Assembly: GCA_027623615.1 (NCBI GenBank)
Contig: JAQBVH010000178.1
Location: 1-6,782 of the forward strand
Direction: 5' to 3'
Source of the DNA: Planctomycetota bacterium
GTDB lineage: Bacteria > Planctomycetota > UBA1135 > GCA-002686595
Length of the DNA stretch: 6,782 nt
This document shows, in pieces, positions 1 to 4,582 of this stretch. The notes under the pieces were generated by a model. The model had not been told where the DNA came from. It saw only the letters and a list, made by a program, of their open reading frames with translations, and did not search any database. Each line of letters opens with the position of its first letter. Position 1 is the stretch's first letter. A program made the translations under genes and the position numbers.

Positions 1-570
1 TGGCTCGCTGCGCTGGGGGTGCTCGCGTGCGCTTCCGCCGACGGCCCACGACCGGAGGGCAGCTGGGTTGGCGCCGTCGGCCTCGCCTGGGTCGCCCTGG
101 TCGGCATTCCGCGCAGCCAGCCGGAGCGGTCGGGCGCCACAGTCGCCTGGAACGTGGCCTCGGCTCTGCCGCTGTTCGCGGTAGCCGTGGTGCTCGACTT
201 GCAGGCCGGCTCCGTCCTCCACGAGCTCGAGATCATCGCGGCGGTGCTGCTGCTCAGTGGTGGCGTGCTCACGCTGGCGGCCCATGGGTCGGGCCGCCCA
301 AGGATCGACATGGCCCTCGGACTTGGCTGGTTGCTCCTGGTCATTGCGCTGCCCGCCTTGTCGGCGGTGCTCGCCTGGAACGACGCACCAGGCGGTGGGC
401 CGGTCCTGCTCGAGTACGCGGCGCAGGCGAGCCCGCTCCAGCTCGCGTTCGATACCGCGGCGGCGGGCGTCGGGTCGAGGCTGGCGTTCGTCGGGCCGCT
501 CTTGTTCTCCCTCGTGCTCCTGCAGGTGGTCAGGTTCGCGGGGCGCCCCAGGCAGGGACACGACTCGTGA
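1..570 (+). CDS. Multi-pass membrane protein of unknown family (3' part only)
   Basis: The reading frame is open from the first base and ends at TGA 568-570, giving 189 visible residues; the true start lies upstream of the window. Hydrophobic stretches near visible residues 22-36, 53-67, 76-94, 104-125 and 156-175 look like about five membrane helices. They are linked by short polar loops (for example PRSQPERSG and HGSGRPR), and the protein ends in a short basic tail (RFAGRPRQGHDS), which suggests a cytoplasmic C-terminus. I recognise no catalytic motif or family signature. The stop codon is overlapped by the GTG start of the next gene, an exported membrane-anchored protein, so the two are probably co-translated and may act together in the membrane. 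An ABC-type permease or other small transport subunit is possible but unsupported. Confidence that this is a real coding region is high because it shows coherent hydrophobic segments and G/C-ending codons. Confidence 0.75.
   Translation, partial: WLAALGVLACASADGPRPEGSWVGAVGLAWVALVGIPRSQPERSGATVAWNVASALPLFAVAVVLDLQAGSVLHELEIIAAVLLLSGGVLTLAAHGSGRPRIDMALGLGWLLLVIALPALSAVLAWNDAPGGGPVLLEYAAQASPLQLAFDTAAAGVGSRLAFVGPLLFSLVLLQVVRFAGRPRQGHDS
554..558 (+). promoter_or_regulatory. Ribosome binding site (AGGGA) fixing the GTG start at 567
   Basis: AGGGA lies 8 bases before GTG 567, a normal Shine-Dalgarno spacing. The frame downstream is open much further upstream (to base 27), so the purine-rich site, the GTGA stop/start overlap and the signal-peptide-like sequence that begins exactly at this GTG together decide the start. 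Confidence 0.55.
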
Positions 571-1556
571 TCGCGCTCCTGGCGCTGCTCCCCCTGCTCC
601 TCTCGCAGGACCCCACCAGCCGGCTGCACCGGGCCGAGGTCCGGCTGGTCGGCCCGCTGGAGACCTTCGTCTGGGAGCGTGAGGGGGGAGGGCGCAGCGG
701 CACCGAACTGCACCTCGAGCTGCGCGCCGGTGAGGAGCAGCGGCTCTGGATGCCCATCCCCTATGGCCTGACCCTGGCGCAGCCCGAGGTCTCGGGAGTC
801 CCCGGGCTGCCTTCCGAGAGCGCCTCGGTCCTCGCCGTGGATGACCGCGATGGCGAACTGGGCGAGCTGCCGGTCGAGCTGCGCGGGCGGTCCCTGCCCC
901 CCGTCGCCGCCCAGGCGCCGCGGCTCCACCTGGCAACGCTCCTCACCCTCGTCGCAGGCGCGCTCGTCATCGCGGCGACCCGGCGACGCCCCCCCGTCGC
1001 CTGTGGGCTCGGCGTCGTGGTCGCCGCAGTGGCGGGGTGGACCCAGGCCGCGCACCCGCCGCCCAGGCCCGGCACGATCCGTGTCCTCGAGGGGTTCGAG
1101 TCGCGTTGGGTCCTCGTGGAGGGGGCGCAGGGGGAGCTGCCCATCGACCTCGCTCGGGACCTGGTCCTGCGCTCCGACAAGTCCTCCCAGCCGATCCGCT
1201 TCCTGGGCCACGGGGACCAGGAGGGTGTGCGCTGGTCCGCGAGGGCCGACGACGCGCCGCTGTGGCGACTCGCGCCCCTCGATGTCGGCGCCCGCCGGGT
1301 GAGCGCGGCTCTCAACCTCTGGGGAGCCTTCGAGGACGTCTGGTCGCGGGAGGTCGGCGGGGCCTGGTCCGGCCACGGCACGTGGGAGCTCGGCCAGGCC
1401 CTCGGGGAGGGCGGGGCCGGCGCACCGCCGGGCTGGCTGGCCGCTGGACTGCCCCAGGGCCGCGCGGTGCTGATCGGCCGCCTCGCCTCCGAGGCCTGGC
1501 GTGGTCCGGAGGGACCGAGCGACCCCGAGGCCACCTGGTTGCGTTGGATCGAGTAG
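567..1556 (+). CDS. Exported membrane-anchored protein of unknown function
   Basis: This encodes 329 residues from a GTG start. The N-terminus (MIALLALLPLLLSQDP) looks like a short signal sequence, so residues about 15-118 are probably outside the cytoplasm. Two hydrophobic segments follow at about 120-138 and 143-161, separated by a basic RRRPP turn expected to be cytoplasmic, and a second soluble region covers about 165-329. The C-terminal part is rich in Trp, Gly and acidic residues and ends WLRWIE. I recognise no domain. The frame is open upstream of 567, but there it only shadows the membrane-protein gene; the GTGA overlap, the Shine-Dalgarno-like AGGGA and the signal sequence support 567. 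Its start overlaps the stop of the upstream membrane-protein gene, implying translational coupling and a shared role at the cell envelope. The 144-base gap to rplM ends this transcription unit. Function is unknown; transporter accessory subunit is only a guess. Confidence 0.72.
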   Translation: MIALLALLPLLLSQDPTSRLHRAEVRLVGPLETFVWEREGGGRSGTELHLELRAGEEQRLWMPIPYGLTLAQPEVSGVPGLPSESASVLAVDDRDGELGELPVELRGRSLPPVAAQAPRLHLATLLTLVAGALVIAATRRRPPVACGLGVVVAAVAGWTQAAHPPPRPGTIRVLEGFESRWVLVEGAQGELPIDLARDLVLRSDKSSQPIRFLGHGDQEGVRWSARADDAPLWRLAPLDVGARRVSAALNLWGAFEDVWSREVGGAWSGHGTWELGQALGEGGAGAPPGWLAAGLPQGRAVLIGRLASEAWRGPEGPSDPEATWLRWIE

Positions 1557-1637
1557 CCTCGCGTGGCCGCAGGGGACCCACCTCGGACCTCGGCGCGGGA
1601 GGGATGCTGGGGGGCGCTTTGATTTTCTCTACCCCCG

Positions 1638-1666
1638 TTGATCTCCCGCGGGCCCGCAAGTACCCT
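1638..1666 (+). promoter_or_regulatory. Candidate sigma-70-type promoter for rplM-rpsI
   Basis: TTGATC (1638-1643) and TACCCT (1661-1666) are separated by exactly 17 bases. The first matches TTGACA at 4 of 6 positions; the second keeps the key T, A and final T of TATAAT. The site lies in the 144-base gap upstream of rplM, and transcription would start near 1673, leaving a leader of about 28 bases. The spacer holds a perfect 10-bp palindrome (GCGGGCCCGC, 1648-1657). The element is plausible by position and spacing, but the match is partial. Confidence 0.4.
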
Positions 1667-1700
1667 CTCCGGCTCCTTTTTCCGCCCTGGAGCCCCTGAA

Positions 1701-2129
1701 ATGACCACCACGCACGTTCGATCCGTGGATATGGAGGAGCGCTGGTTCCTCTACGACGCGAGCGAGCATCGCCTCGGCCGCATGGCCGCCAAGATCGCGA
1801 CCCAACTCATGGGGAAAGACCGCCCGACCTACACTCCGAGTGAGGCTGGCGGCACCCACGTGGTCGTCATCAACGGCGCTGCGCCGATGCTCACGGGCAA
1901 GAAGGCGGAGCAGAAGATCTACAGGCACTACACCGGTTACCCCAACGGCCAGCGGGAAGTGTCCCTGGCCAAGGTCGCCGAGAAGCGCCCGGAAGACATC
2001 GTCACCCTCGCGGTGCGCCGCATGCTGCCCAAGAACCGCTTGGGCCGGAACCTCCTACGTCGCCTCAAGGTGTACGTCGGCACCGACCATCCCCACAGCG
2101 CCCAGCAACCCGATCGGGTCGAGGCGTAA
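1701..2129 (+). CDS. rplM: Large-subunit ribosomal protein L13 (uL13)
   Basis: L13 is an early-assembling protein of the 50S subunit that binds 23S rRNA. The product is 142 residues, the usual bacterial length. The N-terminal core WFLYDASEHRLGRMAAKIA (about 15-33) matches the family pattern W-x-x-x-D-A-x-x-x-x-L-G-R. Further landmarks are the YTP segment near 44-46, the LTGKK-x-x-x-K-x-Y-x-H-x-TG stretch (64-79), the L13 signature around 105-127 (VRRMLPKNRLGR then LKVYVG) and the AQQP near the C-terminus (134-137). ATG 1701 is preceded by GGAG (1689-1692) at 8 bases. The frame is open upstream to 1638, but those codons do not resemble L13; Met11 (1731) is a less likely alternative start. rpsI follows after 6 bases, the near-universal rplM-rpsI operon. 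Expression is probably constitutive and growth-linked from the promoter candidate at 1638-1666. Confidence 0.97.
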   Translation: MTTTHVRSVDMEERWFLYDASEHRLGRMAAKIATQLMGKDRPTYTPSEAGGTHVVVINGAAPMLTGKKAEQKIYRHYTGYPNGQREVSLAKVAEKRPEDIVTLAVRRMLPKNRLGRNLLRRLKVYVGTDHPHSAQQPDRVEA

Positions 2130-2135
2130 TCAACC

Positions 2136-2534
2136 ATGGCAGTGAACAACCCTTGGACCTGGGGCCTCGGCCGCCGCAAGAAGGCCGTCGCCCGCGTGCG
2201 CCTCAAGCCCGGCTCGGGCAGCATCGTCATCAACGGCAAGCCCTGCGAGGTCTACTTCCCGACGGCCCAGAGCCTGCGGGCCGCGCAGCTCCCGCTCCAG
2301 ATCACGGAAGCCGAGACGACCTACGACATCTTCGCCAACGTCAAGGGCGGCGGCCTCACCGGCCAGTCGGAAGCTGTCTCCCTGGGCATCGCCCGGGCGC
2401 TGAAGACGATCAACCCGGCGAGCTTCGATCTCCTGCGCGAGCACAGTCTGCTCACCCGTGATGCACGGGAAAAGGAGCGCAAGAAGTACGGTCGTCGCGG
2501 TGCGCGCCGTGGCTTCCAGTTCTCGAAGCGCTAG
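2136..2534 (+). CDS. rpsI: Small-subunit ribosomal protein S9 (uS9)
   Basis: S9 sits in the head of the 30S subunit, and its C-terminal tail reaches into the P site. The product is 132 residues, normal for the family. GLGRRKKAVARVRLKPG (10-26) matches the conserved G-x-G-R-R-K start of the fold; VINGK (31-35) and the family signature GGGLTGQSEAVSLGIARAL (71-89) follow; LLTRDAREKERKKYG is the conserved C-terminal block. The protein ends FQFSKR, preserving the terminal Lys-Arg pair known to contact P-site tRNA. ATG 2136 is the only plausible start: it follows the rplM stop by 6 bases, and a GAGG lies at 2121-2124 inside the end of rplM, slightly far from the start. Reading both genes from one mRNA keeps L13 and S9 production balanced. 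A strong hairpin 33 bases after the stop probably ends the transcript. Confidence 0.97.
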   Translation: MAVNNPWTWGLGRRKKAVARVRLKPGSGSIVINGKPCEVYFPTAQSLRAAQLPLQITEAETTYDIFANVKGGGLTGQSEAVSLGIARALKTINPASFDLLREHSLLTRDAREKERKKYGRRGARRGFQFSKR

Positions 2535-2566
2535 ACCGAAGACTCGCAGCGCGAAGCCGAAGACCA

Positions 2567-2595
2567 GAACCCCGGGCGCCTGTCGCCCGGGGTTC
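2567..2595 (+). terminator. Perfect 12-bp hairpin after rpsI, probable terminator
   Basis: GAACCCCGGGCG (2567-2578) and CGCCCGGGGTTC (2584-2595) are exact reverse complements around the 5-base loop CCTGT. The hairpin begins 33 bases after the rpsI stop. It is followed by CCGCTTCTACC rather than a run of T, so it is not a textbook intrinsic terminator; in high-GC genomes such T-poor hairpins are common after operons. The same 5' arm can also pair with 2606-2616 (CCCGGGTTCTG) with one bulged C, giving a mutually exclusive alternative stem. A stabilising 3' mRNA structure is the other reading. Confidence 0.6.
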
Positions 2596-2690
2596 CGCTT
2601 CTACCCCCGGGTTCTGCTGCTCCGCTTCGTCCCCCAGATGGGCCTCCAACAGGCCCGCGAAGCGACGAAGGGCCCAAACCCGCCCTTTGG

Positions 2691-2716
2691 TCCCCGGGAT
2701 CCTAGAATCCCGGGGA
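2691..2716. repeat. Perfect inverted repeat with 10-bp arms upstream of yebC
   Basis: TCCCCGGGAT (2691-2700) and ATCCCGGGGA (2707-2716) are exact reverse complements around the 6-base loop CCTAGA. The stem can be lengthened by a G-T wobble, a G-C and a T-A pair (2688-2690 with 2717-2719). It lies 46 bases before the yebC ATG and is followed by the moderately T-rich TCATTTCATTAC. It could be a second terminator for the ribosomal operon, an operator, or a leader structure; the overlap with a -10-like hexamer at 2703-2708 favours a regulatory site. Confidence 0.6.
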
Positions 2717-2718
2717 TC
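2701..2718 (+). promoter_or_regulatory. Promoter-like -10 element TAGAAT upstream of yebC
   Basis: TAGAAT (2703-2708) differs from TATAAT at one position and stands out in GC-rich DNA. It sits in a block, CCTAGAATCCCGGGGATC, closely matched by the block just upstream of the kinase gene (5684-5702). I see no good -35 hexamer at the usual distance. If used, transcription would start near 2715 and give yebC a leader of about 48 bases. It overlaps the inverted repeat at 2691-2716. Confidence 0.35.
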
Positions 2719-2762
2719 ATTTCATTACAGCTTGGGGGCCCGCGAGGCTCCCCCGAACTCCG

Positions 2763-3515
2763 ATGGCCGGCCACAGCAAATTCGCCAACATCAAGCACCG
2801 CAAGAACGCGGTGGACTCCAAGCGCGCCAAGATCTTCAGCAAGCTGGCGCGCAACGTCATCAGCGCAGCACGGCAGGGGGGCGCGGACGAGACCATGAAC
2901 CTGAAGCTGCGGTACGCGGTCGAGAAGGCCAAGGCCGCGAACATGCCCAAGGACAACATCGAGCGCGCCATCAAGAAGGGCGCCGGTGACAAGGGCGGGG
3001 ACGAGTTCGAGGAGCTGATCTACGAGGGCTACGCCCCCGGCGGCGTGGCGATGCTGATCGCCTGCCTGACCGACAACCGCAATCGGACGGCGCCCGAGGT
3101 CAAGTACACCCTCGAGCACGGCGGAGGCAACCTTGGCGCCACCGGCTCCGTCTCCTTCATGTTCGACTTCCGGTCCATCTACGTGATCGAGACGGGGGGG
3201 AAGACCGAGGAGGAGCTGATGGAGATCGGCCTCGAAGCCGGCGCCGAGGACATCGAGGTCGAGGGTGAGGTCGGCACCGTGTTCGCGGCGGCGACCGAGT
3301 TCCTGCCGGTCAAGGAGGCGCTCGAGGGCGCCGGCCTGACGTTGATCTCCGCGGAGATGGGCTACGTGCCCCAGAACACGGTTGAGATCCAGAGCAAGGA
3401 AGACGCCCAGAAGCTCTTCAAGCTGATCGAGACCCTCGAGGACAACGACGACGTCCAGAGCGTCTACGCCAACTACGACATGCCCGACGAGTGGATCGAA
3501 GAACTCTCGAGCTGA
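2763..3515 (+). CDS. yebC: YebC/PmpR/TACO1-family protein
   Basis: The product is 250 residues, typical of the family. It opens MAGHSKFANIKHRK, the family hallmark with Trp7 replaced by Phe. Helical domain I (about 1-75) contains KAKAANMPKDNIERAIKKG; the domain II core has LIYEGYAPGGVAMLI (85-99), the conserved TDNRNRT (103-109) and GGNLGATGSV (121-130). The C-terminus has the conserved LEDNDDVQSVYANYD (225-239). The family has long been annotated as DNA-binding transcription regulators (PmpR); more recent work on bacterial YebC and mitochondrial TACO1 supports a role on the ribosome in translating proline-rich stretches. Its position after rplM-rpsI is compatible with the translational role, but the inverted repeats between them suggest a separate transcript. 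ATG 2763 is fixed by the family N-terminus although no good Shine-Dalgarno precedes it: only GAGG at 2744-2747, 15 bases away and potentially within a G5/C5 stem. The receiver/GGDEF-like gene starts 25 bases after the stop. Confidence 0.95.
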   Translation: MAGHSKFANIKHRKNAVDSKRAKIFSKLARNVISAARQGGADETMNLKLRYAVEKAKAANMPKDNIERAIKKGAGDKGGDEFEELIYEGYAPGGVAMLIACLTDNRNRTAPEVKYTLEHGGGNLGATGSVSFMFDFRSIYVIETGGKTEEELMEIGLEAGAEDIEVEGEVGTVFAAATEFLPVKEALEGAGLTLISAEMGYVPQNTVEIQSKEDAQKLFKLIETLEDNDDVQSVYANYDMPDEWIEELSS

Positions 3516-3540
3516 TTTTCGAACGACACCACCCACGACC

Positions 3541-4461
3541 ATGGGAGACGGTTTGCGCAACATTCGTGTCTTGACCAACGACGACGCCTTGCTCGCCTCG
3601 GTGCGAGCGGCTGCTGAAGACCTGACCGGATGGGAGGTCGTGCAGGTCGACGACCAGGCCACCCTCCTCAGCCATCCCCCCGTCGCGGGCGATCTGCTCC
3701 TGATCGACTCCTGGTGCCGTGGCGAGAACGTCTACGAGTACGCGCGGCGGCTGACGGGCAACACCAAGTGCCGGACCTTCCTCGTCGTCGAGCACGGCAA
3801 CCAGCGGGCGCAAGCGATCGCGCGCTTCTGCGGGGCGACCGGCGTCATCACCAGGCCGGTCAACCGCTCCGCGATGAACGCGATCATGGAGGAGCATCCT
3901 GGCCCCGCGGCTCCGCTGCCCTCGGAGGGCCGAGGCCAGGAGGAGCTCGATCTTCCCGAGGCGCTCCTGGTCGACATCACCAGCGGTCGCCCGGATCAGG
4001 ACCTGATTCACGCGCTGATCGACCCGGCCACGGGGCTCTTCAACTACGCCTTCCTCAACTACAAGCTCGACGAGGAGTACAAGCGCGCTCGCCGCTTCGA
4101 GACGCCGCTGACCTGCGTCATGCTTGGCTTCGAGGGCCAGGCCTCCGAGGAGGTGCTGCGCGAGCTGGCCGGGATCTTCCTCGCCTCCAGTCGAGACACG
4201 GACATCCTCGGGCGCTTCGACGAGAGCTCCTTCCTGTTCCTGCTGCCGCACACGGGCCCGGACGGGGCGACCGTCATGGCCCATCGCGTCAGCACGCTCG
4301 CCGAGGAGCGCGGGCTCCACGATCTGGTAGGGGACCCCCTCGCCCTGAGCATCGGCATCTCCCACACCGCGGGCACGGAGCGCAAGGAGGGGCTGTACCA
4401 CGCCGCTCGTGACGCCTTCTTCGCCGCCCGCAACGACGGCGGCGGCGTCGTCCTCGCGTAG
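3541..4461 (+). CDS. Receiver-like protein with degenerate GGDEF domain
   Basis: This encodes 306 residues, probably cytoplasmic, with no signal peptide. Residues about 7-118 look like a receiver domain: beta-1 IRVLTNDD (acidic pair D14/D15), DLLLIDSW with D56 at the phospho-acceptor position, FLVVEHGN, and ITRPVN where the usual Lys-Pro is Arg-Pro. After a Pro/Glu-rich linker, residues about 157-305 follow the GGDEF fold: DPATGLFNYAFLNYKLDEEYKRARR (from 161), SSRDTDILGRFDESSFLFLLPHT (216-238) and LALSIGIS (267-274). The catalytic GG(D/E)EF reads DESSF (227-231), and the metal- and substrate-binding segment after TCVML is shortened, so cyclase activity is very unlikely. RDTD (218-221) sits exactly five residues before that motif, as the RxxD inhibitory site does, so c-di-GMP binding remains possible. 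It follows yebC by 25 bases and may be co-transcribed. No Shine-Dalgarno precedes ATG 3541; TTG 3553 is an alternative start. Confidence 0.85.
   Translation: MGDGLRNIRVLTNDDALLASVRAAAEDLTGWEVVQVDDQATLLSHPPVAGDLLLIDSWCRGENVYEYARRLTGNTKCRTFLVVEHGNQRAQAIARFCGATGVITRPVNRSAMNAIMEEHPGPAAPLPSEGRGQEELDLPEALLVDITSGRPDQDLIHALIDPATGLFNYAFLNYKLDEEYKRARRFETPLTCVMLGFEGQASEEVLRELAGIFLASSRDTDILGRFDESSFLFLLPHTGPDGATVMAHRVSTLAEERGLHDLVGDPLALSIGISHTAGTERKEGLYHAARDAFFAARNDGGGVVLA
3543..3547 (+). promoter_or_regulatory. Possible ribosome binding site for an alternative TTG start at 3553
   Basis: GGGAG lies 5 bases before TTG 3553, whereas the 25 bases before ATG 3541 contain no purine-rich site. Starting at 3553 would remove four residues (MGDG) and begin the receiver fold directly at R-N-I-R-V-L. 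The choice does not affect any domain. I keep ATG 3541 as the annotated start because ATG is the commoner codon and neighbouring genes also lack clear Shine-Dalgarno sequences. Confidence 0.25.
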
Positions 4462-4477
4462 CTCAGTCACTTCCCCC

Positions 4478-4494
4478 CCGAGTCTCGAACTCGG
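4478..4494. repeat. Small perfect hairpin after the GGDEF-like gene
   Basis: CCGAGT (4478-4483) and ACTCGG (4489-4494) pair perfectly around the loop CTCGA, 16 bases after the stop of the receiver/GGDEF-like gene. No T-run follows on the + strand. It may be a weak terminator or processing site separating this gene from the FHA-like gene. The rest of the 121-base gap (4462-4582) shows only a purine-rich stretch and the ribosome binding site for the next gene. Confidence 0.35.
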
Positions 4495-4562
4495 ACGGCG
4501 CCCCAGCGACGAGGAGAAATCCCGCGACCGCTGGCGCGCAAGGAGGGCGACGAGGGCAGATT

Positions 4563-4570
4563 GGAGGAAG
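4563..4570 (+). promoter_or_regulatory. Ribosome binding site GGAGGAAG for the FHA-like gene
   Basis: GGAGGAAG is the best Shine-Dalgarno match in the window. It ends 12 bases before ATG 4583, a little long but usable. The frame is open upstream to 4409 inside the previous gene, and this site is the main argument for starting at 4583. Confidence 0.5.
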
Positions 4571-4582
4571 TCCGCCTGCCCC

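Noticed and set aside
27..566. Upstream extension of the second gene's frame across the first membrane-protein gene.
   Set aside because: The extension is Arg/Gly/Ala-rich shadow sequence opposite hydrophobic coding in the other frame. The signal-like N-terminus begins at GTG 567.
2536..2564. Direct repeat CCGAAGAC (2536-2543 and 2557-2564) just after rpsI.
   Set aside because: Only two 8-base copies, with no mobile-element or CRISPR context. A chance or minor repeat is enough to explain it.
2734..2754. G5/C5 stem with a 2-base bulge just before the yebC start, suggesting a riboswitch-like translational control.
   Set aside because: The stem is short, needs a bulge, and no ligand-binding core or known leader motif is visible.
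2601..3662. A 353-residue minus-strand open frame across yebC.
   Set aside because: It is exactly antisense to a clearly conserved yebC gene, and long antisense frames are expected opposite GC-rich coding sequence. Its translation shows no family features.
3706..3708. Calling the N-terminal domain of the GGDEF-like protein a fully functional phospho-receiver.
   Set aside because: Asp56 and the acidic pair are present, but the conserved Lys is Arg (R105) and the Thr/Ser after strand 4 is not evident, so phosphorylation competence is uncertain.
4478..4494. A tRNA T-arm-like element on the minus strand: stem CCGAG, loop TTCGAGA, stem CTCGG.
   Set aside because: The flanking bases give no matching acceptor stem, anticodon arm or D-arm, and the 3' side is a G-run with no complementary 5' strand. 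It is kept only as a small hairpin.
4409..4582. Upstream extension of the FHA-like gene, overlapping the end of the GGDEF-like gene.
   Set aside because: The extra residues are low-complexity Ser/Arg/Pro without structure-like pattern, and GGAGGAAG with ATG 4583 gives a better start. A longer form is not excluded.
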